From assembly GCA_963851085.1 (NCBI GenBank), contig CAWKNX010000016.1, positions 444,614-508,613 of the forward strand: 64,000 nucleotides of DNA. Reading direction: 5' to 3'. This document shows positions 49,775 through 58,871 of the stretch, piece by piece. This DNA is from DATFVJ01 sp963851085 (lineage in GTDB: Bacteria > Actinomycetota > Actinomycetes > Streptosporangiales > Streptosporangiaceae). Position 1 is the first letter of the stretch. The number at the start of each line of letters is the position of its first letter. The position numbers and the translations under genes were made by a program. The notes below the pieces were generated by a model. That model was not told the origin of the DNA and did not search any database. It saw only the letters and a program-made list of their open reading frames with translations.

Positions 49775-50639
49775 CTACGAGGCGTGAAGCACTGCGTCGG
49801 CGAGGAGCGCTGCCCCAGCCTGGGTGGGGTGGACATTACAGGTGGTCGGCGTCAGGCGGATGAGCAGACCAGCAGCACATGAGTCACCGCCGTACGCGGC
49901 CGCTGCCACTTGGAATTCCCCGAAGCCGTCCGCGACTTTGCCACCGAAGCCTCGGGTCACGCTGGCAAGGGTGTTGTCGATTGCACCCACCGCTCCAGTG
50001 GTGAGCGGATCGCTGTAGTTGGTCGAGTAGTAGGTGACGGCGACAAAGATCCCCTTGAATCCGTCTTGGCGTAGTGCCGTGTAGACGGTCGTGAGGTTGC
50101 GTGCTCAAGGTCGTTAGCAGCGCCGGGAGCCCGGCGAAGATGCAGGCGTCGGGGTTCGGGCTGCCCGCACAGCTGTCACTCAGCAAGAACAGGTCGTTGG
50201 CCCCGATCATCATCGTGACGAGCCCGGTCCTTGGGTTGGCCTTGACGTAGCTCTCGGCGTAGCTGAGCTGGCTGCCCGAGTAGGCGACGTGGAGCGCCCC
50301 GATGTACTGGCGGTAGTCCTGGCAGCCGTTATCAGGGCGGCTTCCGGTGATCAGGCTGGTGCTGGTCTCACCGGGACAGCTGGCGTTGAAGACCTTCAAC
50401 CGAGGACGAAAGAGATCGCTGGCCAGCTGCGGGAACCCGACGAACACCCTCGGACTCACCCCTGGTGCGACAAGCAAGGGGTTGTAGCCAAAGGAGACGG
50501 AGTCGCCGAGCGCGAGGTAGTTGTTCGGATTGCTATTGCTCTGACTGATCGCTGACGCCGGTCCCGCCGCCACACCCGTCGTGATGGCCAGCATGGCCAC
50601 GACAACCACTGCACCGAGCGGCTTCGGAAATCGCCTCAT
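49775..50639 (-). CDS. Secreted SGNH/GDSL hydrolase, apparent frameshift
   Basis: Exported esterase or lipase. The signal peptide is residues about 1-31 (VVVVAMLAITTGVAAGPASA). Block I is YLALGDSVSFGYN with the nucleophilic Ser, and block III is MMIGANDLF with the oxyanion Asn. After a break near 50100 block V reads TTCNVHPTQAG with the catalytic His; the usual Asp three residues before His is replaced by Asn here. About 285 residues. Cysteines in NASCPGE, DNGCQDY, DSCAGSPNPDAC suggest disulfides. Confidence 0.88.
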
Positions 50640-50877
50640 GAGAACTTCCCCCTTGTGCGCTATTTGCGCCCCAACCTAGATGCAACCGGGCGACTTGGCG
50701 ACAGACCCGGCGCAAGACGTGTCTTCGGGTGAAGTCTGCTCTCATCATCCAACGAAGGCAACGGAGGCATGGGGAAATCGGAGGGCGCTCTCCCGGGGGC
50801 GCCCCAGTACGCCGTGGAGTTGACCCGCTCTCGTGGACACCTCATTCTGGGGAAGACCCCAGAGGAAGGAGCCCGCA

Positions 50878-51174
50878 GTGGGTCGTCCGTCTATTTATCC
50901 CGAGGAGTTCCGGCGGGAAGCGTGTGAGCTGGCACGCCGAGGTGATCGCTCCATCCGTCAGGTCGCTGCCGGCCTGGGCATTCCGGACCAGACGCTGTGC
51001 AACTGGCTGAAGGCCGAGGACAAGGCGAGGGCCCGGGGGCAAGATCCCGAGGCGCTAAGCGAGTCCGAGCTCGCTGAGCTCAAGCGACTGCGCAAGGAGA
51101 ACGCCGAGCTGAAGATGGACCGAGAGATTCTCCTCAAGGCGGCGGTTTTTTTCGCCAAGGAGACGAACCGCTAA
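50878..51174 (+). mobile_element. IS3-family OrfA
   Basis: Helix-turn-helix protein of an IS3 element. GTG start at 50878 behind AGGAAGGAG gives GRPSIYPEEFRREACELARRGDRSIRQVAAGLGIPDQTLCNWLK. The C-terminal leucine zipper is SELAELKRLRKENAELKMDREILLKAAVFFAKE. The run of seven T at 51146-51152 near its end is a plausible -1 slippery site into OrfB. The left end of the element, about 50830-50870 (GACCCGCTCTCGTGGACACC), resembles IS3 termini. Confidence 0.9.
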
Positions 51175-51850
51175 GCCGCTTCCGGTTCGTCTCGGCCCAC
51201 CGAGACCAGTACCCGGTCAAAGCTTTGTGCCGGGTGGCCAGGGTCTCGCGCAGCGGCTACTACGCCTGGGCCAGCCGGATTCCGTCATCTCGCTGTGTCG
51301 ACGACGCCTATCTGGCCGACACCATCCGCGACATCTACCGGCGCTCGAGGTGCACCTATGGAGCGCCTCGGGTCCACGGACAGCTCTGTCGGGCTGGCAC
51401 CCGGGTCGGACGCAAACGCGTGGCGCGGCTCATGGCCGAGCTCGACCTGGTCGGGGTGCACTCGCGCAAGAAGTGGCGCCGGGGCGCCTCGACGTGGCTC
51501 CGGCCCCGGACCTGCTCAAGCGCGACTTCAGCGCCGAGCCGACCCAACGAGCGCTGGGGGGCCGACATCACCGAGTTCACGACCGGCGAGGGCAAGCTCT
51601 TCTTGGCCGGCGTCAAGGACCTCTATGGCCGCGGCCTCGTCGGCTGGTCCATGGGCACGCGTCAGACCTCGGAGCTCGTCATCGAGGCCGTCTCGATGGC
51701 GGTGGCCCGTCGGGACCCGGTGATCCCGCCGCTGCACCACAGCGACAAGGGGTGCCAATACACCTCCCTCGACTTCACCAACCGGCTCCATGAGCTCGGC
51801 CTCGTCCCCTCCTATGGATCCACGGGCGACTGCTACGACAACGGAGCCTC
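51147..51850 (+). pseudogene. IS3-family OrfB (transposase), truncated
   Basis: The -1 frame continues from the T-run through RFRFVSAHRDQYPVKALCRV and SGYYAWASR, the HTH_21 region YGAPRVHGQLCRAG, and the DDE core with first Asp in RWGADITEFTTGEGKLFLAGVKDLYGRGLVGWSM and second Asp region HHSDKGCQYTSLDF. One further small break lies near 51480-51540. Similarity ends abruptly at STGDCYDNGA (about 51845), just before the catalytic Glu, so the enzyme is dead. The next 240 bp are of unknown origin and lead into the IS110. Confidence 0.87.
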
Positions 51851-52095
51851 GCCACGCAGAATGTTCAGGTTGTCAATGGCGACAGGACGCCGGGTTCGAC
51901 CATCCGAGGGTTCACGCTTGGGAGCGAGAAGGTTCTTGGAGCAGGCTCGGCTGCGCAGGCATGTCTTCGCCGAGGTTGATCGGCATGGTGCGTCTTCGGC
52001 CACGGCCGGGCGGGCTCAATCACTTAGCCGGCGTCGCCACTCCGAAGGTGGGAGCCTTGCCGTTTGTCGAGCTCGCACCCGGTCGTGTCCGAGCG

Positions 52096-53112
52096 TCACG
52101 CCGCCTCTTGGTCGGCGAGACAGCGGATCTCGCCGTCGCGCAGGCCGTAGTAGACGAGGGTGAGAACTTTGCGGGCGATGGCCACGTTGGCTTTGGTGCT
52201 TGCCGCGCCGCTCGGCGATCGCGTGGAACTTGGCGGCCAAGGTGCGTCACCGCCGTGGTAGCGGGCCACCGCCTCGATGGCGGCCCAGCGCACCAGCCGT
52301 GATCCTTGCTTGGTGATCCGCCCCGGTGGACCTTGGTGTCGGACTCGCGGTGCATCGGGGTGAGCCCAGCCCACGAGCACAGCGCCTTGGGCGAGTCGAA
52401 GCGGTCGACGTCGCCGATCTCGGCCACGAACACCGCGGCGAACACCCGACCCACCCCGTAGATGGCCTGGACGGCGTTGTAGCCGGCGTCGTCGCGCAGG
52501 ATGCGGTGGATGTCGCGGTCCAAGCAGCCGATCTCGCGGTCGTAGGTGTCGACGAGGTCGCGCAGCACGGCGATGCGATTGAAGTAGGCGTCGGGGAGCT
52601 CGAGCGAGTCGAGCTGGGCGGTGCCGCCCGGGCCCCACATGTCACCTCCGACCGGCAGGATCCCGTTCTTGGCCATCACCGCGTGGGCCTGGGCCTTGAG
52701 CCCGTGCGCAGGTTGGACAGCTTGACCCGGAACCGGACCATCTCGCGGAGCTCGCGGGTCGTCGGCGGGGCGATCCACGCCTCGGCCAGCCGACCCAGGC
52801 GCAACAGGTCGGCCAGGTCCCGGGCGTCGCGCTCGTCGTTCTTCACCCGCCGGTTCCCCCAGTCGTTGCCGTGCGGGTTGGCCAAGTGGACCCGATAGCC
52901 CAACTCGTTCAGCAGATCGGCCGCCCAGTACCAGCCATAGGTGGCCTCGATCGACGACGTCGCTGCCCGCCGGGGCCGCGCTCACCGCCTCGGCGAACTC
53001 GGCCGGCTCGTTGTCGACCCGGACACAGTCGATCTTCTCCCCGGCCTGCGTCCATCCGATAGATCACCGAACGCCGGCGGTGCAGGTCGATGCCGACATA
53101 CTCTTGTCCCAT
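52096..53112 (-). mobile_element. IS110-family transposase, several apparent frameshifts
   Basis: Starts ATG 53112 (MGQEYVGIDLHRRRSVIYR), first DEDD acidic residue in GIDLH. Then IEATYGWYWAADLLNE, HLANPHGNDWGNRRVKNDERDARDLADLLRLG (RNase H/RuvC-like core). The C-terminal transposase_20 domain has AIYGVGRVFAAVFVAEIGDVDRF, ALCSWAGLTPMHRESD and the catalytic Ser region ITKQGSRLVRWAAIEA. At least three breaks are needed. About 335 residues. It lies directly behind the truncated IS3. Confidence 0.87.
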
Positions 53113-53200
53113 CGGGGCCTCCCTTGTCGTGAGGGATTGGTGTGACAACCCCAGTCTCGACCGCGAGACCGGAACCGTCACGGGGAGCGGAGGCCCCGCT
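53113..53200 (-). ncRNA. Candidate bridge RNA region of the IS110 element
   Basis: Upstream of the transposase on the same strand, a perfect 9-bp inverted repeat GGGGCCTCC (53114-53122) / GGAGGCCCC (53189-53197) encloses 66 nt with an internal dyad. IS110 elements encode a guide (bridge) RNA in a non-coding end, often upstream of the transposase. The position and structure fit, but loops complementary to target or donor DNA were not worked out. Confidence 0.4.
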
Positions 53201-53390
53201 CCTTCATCGCATCACATATGGGACATGTCCACCTTTTCGAAACACTGTCGACCTGGGAATCATCGAATGGGTCCCAGAATCCAAAATGTTGACCGATGAA
53301 TTCATTTGCGGGATCTGGAACATCCAACTGTATGAGCCCGCTGAAGTGCGCTCAGCAGTGCAGGCGTAGAGCAACAGAGAGGACTGGACC

Positions 53391-53907
53391 ATGGCAGAGG
53401 AAAGCAAGCCGGTCGAAGTGTCACGCAGAATCGAAGCACCGGCGGCCCTCATCTTCAAGATCCTGGCGAATCCGCAACGTCACATGGATTTCGACGGGTC
53501 CGGCATGCTCCGGGGAGCCGTCCTCGACCGTCCCATCTCCGACGTGGGCGACACCTTCACCATGAAGATGCATCGGCTCGGAGACGACTACCTCATGCTC
53601 AACTATGTGGTGGAGTTCGAGCCAGATCGGCGCATATTTTGGGAACCGGCTCCCGGAGACCCTTCTCGGGCTGAGGGTGATGATCCATCCAAAGTCGGCA
53701 TTCCTGCGGGCTACCGCTGGGGCTACATCCTCACTCCGGACGGTGACGACGCCACCGTCGTCACCGAGGTCTTTGACTACGGCCCCTTGTCGGAGGAGAT
53801 CGGCCACCCTCCTACGTGATGGCGGGGCGTGGATCAACGGGACCAATTCGGTGCTTGAGTCCATGACGGCCAGCCTGGAGAGGCTCGAGAAGATCAGTAC
53901 CGAGTAG
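53391..53907 (+). CDS. SRPBCC (polyketide cyclase/dehydrase-like) protein, apparent frameshift
   Basis: ATG 53391 (MAEESKPVEVSRRIEAPAALIFKILANPQRHMDFDGSGML) with YMLNYVVEF-type strands and YRWGYILTPDGDDATVVTEVFDYG. A break near 53800 changes to LLRDGGAWINGTNSVLESMTASLERLEKI, the usual long C-terminal helix. About 171 residues. The ligand-binding cavity fold is clear; the substrate is unknown. It stands alone between two IS110 elements. The 190 bp upstream hold a palindrome GGACATGTCC (53221-53230). Confidence 0.85.
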
Positions 53908-54419
53908 GACCGCTGCCGGAGCGTGTCTGACGAATCGGTCTTCAGGAGCGTTCGAGTAGGCAGACCCCCTGCCCCATTTCGCCGGATCGGGGCGCAGTAC
54001 GTGCATGCGTGTCGGTGGCACACGCCGAAGGTGACGAGCGGCCGCCGGAGGGGTTCTGACTGCCTGCCCCAGCACGCACTACTGGGCTAGCAGACGAGTT
54101 GATGAAGACGGCGTGACTTCAACGTCTAGCCGACATCGCCGTGTACCCCAGCCCATAGCGACCCTGCTCGACCTTTGTCTTTCTGCGTAGTTCCTTGTTT
54201 TCTGACAAGACGTCGCTCTTACTCGGCAGAGTCCTGATGGAGGCGTCTCGCGACACAACCAACTGCGCCGATGTCGTTCGGCCCACTGAGGATCAGATCG
54301 TCGACTGTCGCGGGGATGTGAGTTCAATCGTCACCTCAGCCGACAGCTCCTTTGGGTACCTGCTAGCGACGGACCCACACCCGGCAGCGAGGATTGAGGT
54401 GGCCGCTGAGTGATCCACC
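53908..54419. other. Gap without a recognised gene
   Basis: About 510 bp between the SRPBCC gene and the second IS110. Short frames exist on both strands but none is convincing. The T-rich stretch near 54170-54210 is the only notable composition change. No tRNA-like or repeat structure was recognised. Confidence 0.4.
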
Positions 54420-54660
54420 ACTTTGGTGAACGGGTTGGTCAGCGTGTGGGTGGGTGCCCAGGCCAGGTCTGACTCCAACTATCCGGCTGACGTCCTTTCG
54501 GACTGTCCTTCGTACGATCCGTCGGCCTGGCCCGGTCACCCACTCGACACCTGCCGGTCGGACGGAGTGACCTAATAGGAGCCTGCCTGTACAGGCCCTT
54601 CGCTGTCCTGTCCGTCGTCCCGCTCGGTGCGGTGTCACCCCAACCCAATCCAACGAAGGG
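54420..54660 (+). ncRNA. Candidate bridge RNA / left end of the second IS110 element
   Basis: The 240 bp before the intact IS110 transposase contain several dyads, for example GGTCAC (54534-54539) with GTGACC (54567-54572) enclosing ACCTGCCGGT-type inner pairing, and the composition differs from the gene-free stretch before it. In the IS110 group the bridge RNA is encoded in this upstream end. No target or donor loops were assigned, so the call rests on position and fold potential. Confidence 0.38.
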
Positions 54661-55719
54661 ATGACAGTGACCAATTTGGCACGGAGCATCACCGGCGGGG
54701 TCGATACACACCTCGACGTGCATGTAGCTGCAGCTTTGGACGAACGAGGTGCCCTGCTCGGCGTCGAGAGCTTCGCCACGACGACAGATGGTTACAAGAA
54801 GCTGCTGGGGTGGCTGAGCGATTTCGGCCCGGTTGTGCTGGTCGGCGTCGAAGGGACCGGCTCCTATGGAGCCGGACTGACCCGGCACCTCCAAGCCGAG
54901 CGAGTCCGTGTCGTCGAAGTCGATCGCCCCAACCGCCAACGCCGTCGCCGCAAGGGCAAGTCCGATCCCCAAGACGCCATCACGGCGGCTCGCGCCGCGC
55001 TGTCCGGTGATGCGGCCGGTGAGGCCAAGACGAGGGACGGAAACGTCGAATCCATGCGGGTTTTGCGGGTCGCCCGAGCTTCAGCGCGCAAGGGTCGGAC
55101 CCAGGCGCTCAACCAGATGCGCGGGCTGATCTCGACCGCCCCCGAGCCCATCCGCGCCGAGCTCCGAGGCCTCAACGTCTTTCGTCTCCTCGAGCGGGCC
55201 TCGACCTATCGGCCCGGTTCCAAGCGCGACATCGTCTCGCTGACCAAGTTCAGCCTGCGGATGCTGGCTCGGAGGGCCCTCACCCTCGAAGAGGAGATCT
55301 CCGAGATCGACGCGATCCTCGAGCCATTGGTCAATGAGACTGCACCCCGACTGGTCGGCGCTCTGGGCATCGGTCCGGACACCGCCTCGACGCTGTTGGT
55401 CACGGCCGGCGACAATCCCGAGCGCCTGCGCAACGAGGCAGCCTTCGCCCATCTCTGCGGCGCCTCACCGATCGAAGCCAGTAGTGGCAAGCAACAGCGT
55501 CACCGGCTCAATCGCAGTGGTGATCGCCAGGCCAACTCGGCTCTCTGGCATATCGTGATAACTCGCATGGCCTATGACCCTCGCACGACCGAGTACATCG
55601 ATCGACGGATAGCGGAAGGTCTCACCAAGAAAGAGGCGGTGCGATGTCTCAAGCGCTACGTCGCTCGAGAGGTGTTCAACCTCCTACCTCACGACAGATT
55701 GGGGCTTGACAGCCCATAG
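54661..55719 (+). mobile_element. IS110-family transposase, intact
   Basis: Intact 352 residues. N-terminal DEDD-type core: GGVDTHLDVHVAAALDERGALLG, VGVEGTGSYGAGLTRHLQAE, VVEVDRPNRQRRRRKGKSDPQDAITAARAALSG. C-terminal transposase_20 domain: ALGIGPDTASTLLVTAGDNPERLRNEAAFAHLCGASPIEASSG and RHRLNRSGDRQANSALWHIV with the catalytic Ser. It differs in sequence from the IS110 at 52.1-53.1 kb, so there are two distinct elements. It has no frameshift and may be active. Confidence 0.95.
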
Positions 55720-55817
55720 GAGCATCGTACGGGGCGACCCCGCTGTTACGACCAGGCCTTGCCCGTGTACCAATCTGGATCGGCACCGGGAGCCAGCTGC
55801 TCGGAACGTTGTCTCGT

Positions 55818-56084
55818 CTATTCCTCGACGAGGATCACCAACGTCTCGGGCAGAACGCCATCGTGCTCCATGGCCTCGGCGGCAGCCTCTGACTGCATGG
55901 CGGACGCAAATGCATCCATGTCGGGAACGTCCATGAGGAGCGCCACCTTTGTCGGGTCGTCGGGGTTCACGAACGTCCGAATGTTGGTGACGCCGAGCTG
56001 GCCGAAGACCTCTTCGCGCTTAGGCGAGTTCAGCCAATGGTCCTTGCCTTTCGAGATGTCGTGGTGTCCGATTACGGTCGGCAT
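55818..56084 (-). CDS. Small ferredoxin-like-fold protein of unknown function
   Basis: 88 residues: MPTVIGHHDISKGKDHWLNS, FGQLGVTNIRTFVNPDDPTKVALLMDVPDMDAFASAMQS, ETLVILVEE. The beta-alpha-beta-beta-alpha-beta pattern resembles dimeric alpha/beta barrel (antibiotic monooxygenase-like or DUF3764-like) proteins. A GGAGA-like ribosome-binding site lies upstream (TAAGGAGACC on the minus strand). Function unknown. Confidence 0.72.
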   Translation of the reverse strand: MPTVIGHHDISKGKDHWLNSPKREEVFGQLGVTNIRTFVNPDDPTKVALLMDVPDMDAFASAMQSEAAAEAMEHDGVLPETLVILVEE

Positions 56085-56371
56085 GCTGTGGTCTCCTTAT
56101 GGTCGGCGGTTGGGGGAGTTCATCCGCGGTGCGCAACGAGAGGAGCACCGATCTCATCAGAATACCGGCGCCGTTCGGTGGATCCTGTTGGACGGTACCC
56201 GAAGTTGGGTGGGAGTGCACCGAGATCAATGCCCTATGGGTGCCACAAGGGTGGCACCTTCCCCGGCGAACTGGGGCAGGGACCACTGTTGTGAGCACCG
56301 GAATCGACGTAGCTTCGAACTGGAGGCCTTGCTACGCTCCGGTCTGCACAAACACGTAAGGGGGGTTCGCC

Positions 56372-56659
56372 ATGTCTTACGGGATCATTCACTTCTTTCC
56401 TGGTGGGACGAAAGAGCAGTATGACGCCGTGCTGCAAGCAGTTCACCCCGGGGAGTTCGAACTCCCAGAGGGACAGCTCTTTCATGCCGCCGGCCCGTCA
56501 GAGGGAGGCTGGACGGTCATGGCGATTCATGATTCCGAGCAGAGCTGGGTGAAGTTCCGCGACGAAACGTTGACGCCCCGGCTGCAGCGGGGAATTGAGG
56601 GTGGGTTCACGTCGCCACCGACCGAGACCGGCTTCGAGGTCTATAAGCAAGTGCCGTAG
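56372..56659 (+). CDS. Small dimeric alpha/beta barrel-like protein of unknown function
   Basis: 95 residues: MSYGIIHFFPGGTKEQYDAVLQAVHP, GQLFHAAGPSEGGWTVMAIHDSEQSWVKFRDETLTPRLQRG, PTETGFEVYKQVP. The pattern of beta strands and the WVKF...L block resembles ABM-like monooxygenase-fold proteins widespread in actinobacteria. AAGGGGGG precedes the ATG. It is divergent from the previous small gene across about 290 bp with no other feature recognised. Confidence 0.75.
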   Translation: MSYGIIHFFPGGTKEQYDAVLQAVHPGEFELPEGQLFHAAGPSEGGWTVMAIHDSEQSWVKFRDETLTPRLQRGIEGGFTSPPTETGFEVYKQVP

Positions 56660-56707
56660 CGCCCGACGGCACCCGTCGAACGCCCAGGACCGGGGATCTG
56701 GGGTGGG

Positions 56708-57097
56708 TCATGACTGCAGCTCCCCGATAGTGGCAACGGGTTCGGCAGTCTTCGGACACCGCCACAGGGCGGTGCCGGCAACGACAACAGGCTCCAGAGG
56801 ATGGGAACCAGGATGGAATGGACACTCAGGCCAGGTAGCTGGTCGTCCCCGGTTCCACAGTTCCTCTATGGCCCACTCTTGTATCTGCTCTGAAACCTGT
56901 GCGAGCTGACGGGGCCAATCACCCTCGGGGACCTGAATACCTTGTCCGTGACCGTCCTGGTTGAGGAACATGACATTGATGACCTCTTCGTCGAAGCGGT
57001 TGACCCCCGCCCTGTCCTCGACGATTGGTCGAAGTCCAGCCGTGCGTCGTAGTTCCGGCAGGAGCACATCAAGCGCATCCTGCAATGCCCTTTCCAT
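56708..57097 (-). CDS. Conserved hypothetical protein with C-terminal CP-x-HPGSHPL motif
   Basis: 129 residues. The N-terminal part (MERALQDALDVLLPELRR, EEVINVMFLNQDGHGQGIQVPEGDWPRQLAQVSEQIQEWAIEELW) is mixed alpha/beta. The C-terminal CPFHPGSHPLEPVVVAGTALWRCPKT looks like a short zinc ribbon (two CP pairs with His between). I do not recognise a named family. Confidence 0.65.
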   Translation of the reverse strand: MERALQDALDVLLPELRRTAGLRPIVEDRAGVNRFDEEVINVMFLNQDGHGQGIQVPEGDWPRQLAQVSEQIQEWAIEELWNRGRPATWPECPFHPGSHPLEPVVVAGTALWRCPKTAEPVATIGELQS

Positions 57098-57268
57098 GAG
57101 GCCAAGGTATCCGTTGGGTATCTTGCCGTTCCGGCGAACGAGGGCAGTCGGCTAGTCGTCGAAGCGTAACTCTGAAGCCGAAGCTCCGACACTTATCGCC
57201 CCTGTGTCGCCAATGGCCAGGGTGTACAAGTTCGCAATGTCCCCAATATTGCTGATCACAATGGAATT

Positions 57269-57290
57269 GGCCGGTCCACATGGACCGGCC
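57269..57290. promoter_or_regulatory. Perfect 22-bp palindromic dyad
   Basis: GGCCGGTCCA (57269-57278), CA spacer, TGGACCGGCC (57281-57290): a perfect 10-bp inverted repeat in the 410-bp gene-free gap between 57098 and 57508. No T-run follows on either strand, so a simple terminator is unlikely. A regulator operator about 220 bp before the DUF4386-like gene, or a transcript hairpin, are possible. The rest of the gap shows nothing else. Confidence 0.6.
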
Positions 57291-57508
57291 CGAATGCTCT
57301 GCGCGAGCGCCCCGCGGCCGGCGTCTCTCAGAACCCAGGGTGCACACGCACGTTATGGGGCACTGGCCCTTTTCGACAACCGTGTCGGGTAGCAACGTCG
57401 TCTCCGCATGAAGTGAATGGAGGGTGTACGGTCTCAGAGTGGGGCTCGACGACAGGGTCCAGTCATTGACGACGCCTTGGCAAGACGCCGCCAAGGAAGG
57501 ACGACGTC

Positions 57509-58234
57509 ATGGCTACCGGCATCGTTGATGCAGGGACCTCACGGGTGACCACGCGGGCCGCACCTGGCTGGGAGCGGTATGCCTGGGTGGCAGGGATCCT
57601 CTTCGTTCTCGCCGTCTTGGCGGAGTCCGCGATCGGGCTCGGGGTCGGCATCAACCAGAACGACTCGGCCGCGAAGATCGCGAACACGCTTGCCGATCAC
57701 AGGAACCGGCTGGTGGTCGTCGAGGGATTCTGTGTCGTCTACGCCGCCATGTTTCCGATCTACCTGTGGAAGCTCTACGACCGTCTCCTGCACACGGATG
57801 CCGAGGGCTCGCGTGCCCTCGGCTCCTTGCTGCTGGTCGGCGGCGTGCTGTTTGTCGCCCTTCACGCGGTCAGCGACGTCGGGATCTACGGCGTGCTCGA
57901 CGGGAAGCTCGCGACGTTCGGTGCGCAACACGACCACAGTGTCTCCTACACGCTGTACCTGTTGACCTACGCCGTGGACAGCGTCGCGGACGTCTTCGGC
58001 AGTCTCTTCGCGTTCGCTGCTGGGGTGCTCGTGTTCAGGAGTGGAGTCTTGCCGCGGTGGCTTGGGTGGGTCTCGATCCTCGCCGCGCCCCTGCTCTTTC
58101 TGCAGGCCTTCGGCCTCGGCGGTGTGATCGCATCCTTTGGCCTGGTTCTCGACCTGATCGGATTCGTGCTGCTCCTGCTCTTCGTCCTGGTGAGCAGCGT
58201 CATCCTTTTGAGGCGGGAGAGCGCGGCTCGGTGA
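57509..58234 (+). CDS. DUF4386-like integral membrane protein
   Basis: Intact 241 residues with six to seven helices: YAWVAGILFVLAVLAESAIGLGV, VVVEGFCVVYAAMFPIYLWKLY, ALGSLLLVGGVLFVALHAVSDVGIYGVL, SVADVFGSLFAFAAGVLVFRSGVLPRWLGW, and two near the C-terminus. The FRSGVLPRWLGWVSILAAP block is typical of DUF4386. ATG 57509 follows AAGGAAGGA. Function unknown. Confidence 0.85.
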   Translation: MATGIVDAGTSRVTTRAAPGWERYAWVAGILFVLAVLAESAIGLGVGINQNDSAAKIANTLADHRNRLVVVEGFCVVYAAMFPIYLWKLYDRLLHTDAEGSRALGSLLLVGGVLFVALHAVSDVGIYGVLDGKLATFGAQHDHSVSYTLYLLTYAVDSVADVFGSLFAFAAGVLVFRSGVLPRWLGWVSILAAPLLFLQAFGLGGVIASFGLVLDLIGFVLLLLFVLVSSVILLRRESAAR

Positions 58235-58253
58235 CTGCCGGCGAAGCGACTGA

Positions 58254-58727
58254 TCAGCTCCGCGACTCCCGATGGCAACCGGGAAGCTGATCGGTGAGGT
58301 CTTGAAGCCCCTGCCCCGTGCGAATGCGAAAATCGCCCACGATGCGCACGGCAAGCGGATCGCAGCCAACACTGGCGAGGAGTTCACGAAGGAGATCGGA
58401 GGCTCGGTCGACCTCGCCGCCGGCAGCGGCACGAACTACCTCGACATGGTGGCGTTCCCAGATCATTTGGCGTCGAGAGATAGGGCTCGGGGGTGCTGCG
58501 GTCATGGCATCGAGATCGGCGACGGCGAGGCCGAAGCCCGGATCAGCCTCAACCGCAAGGCGTAGCGCGGTCACCGCGTGGGGCGAGTCGACGGCCTGCT
58601 GCGCTTCGCGATAGTAGGCGGCGGCCTCTGGGTTTGCCGTGACAACCCGACCGTGGTCCTCGACCGTCGGCCCGACGTTGCCCGGTTGGCGTCGCCGGCC
58701 TGAGGGCTGATCTGGATCTGCGTGCAT
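58254..58727 (-). CDS. TPR-38-like helical protein
   Basis: 157 residues from ATG 58727 behind TTAGGAG. Helical pairs such as AAAYYREAQQAVDSPHAVTALRLAVEADPGFGLAVADLDAM and WERHHVEVVRAAAGGEVDRASDLLRELLASVGCDPLAVRIV resemble the N-terminal part of tetratricopeptide-38-type proteins. It lies 145 bp downstream of the BTAD regulator on the same strand. The opposite-strand frame in this place is a shadow. Confidence 0.65.
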   Translation of the reverse strand: MHADPDQPSGRRRQPGNVGPTVEDHGRVVTANPEAAAYYREAQQAVDSPHAVTALRLAVEADPGFGLAVADLDAMTAAPPSPISRRQMIWERHHVEVVRAAAGGEVDRASDLLRELLASVGCDPLAVRIVGDFRIRTGQGLQDLTDQLPGCHRESRS

Positions 58728-58871
58728 GACTCCTAAGTTGGGCCTCTGGCCTGAGGCCGCCCTGAGTTGATGCTGAGGCAAGCTGGACGCCAAGGCTTTG
58801 GGGTGCCGTTTGACGTTGGTCCGATCTTCCGGTTCGTGGGAGAACCCCAGCCCCCGTCGAGGTCGCGTCGT

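Noticed and set aside
58272..58565. Plus-strand 97-residue protein
   Set aside because: It is the complement of the helical minus-strand gene at 58254-58727, which has a good ribosome-binding site and TPR-like sequence.
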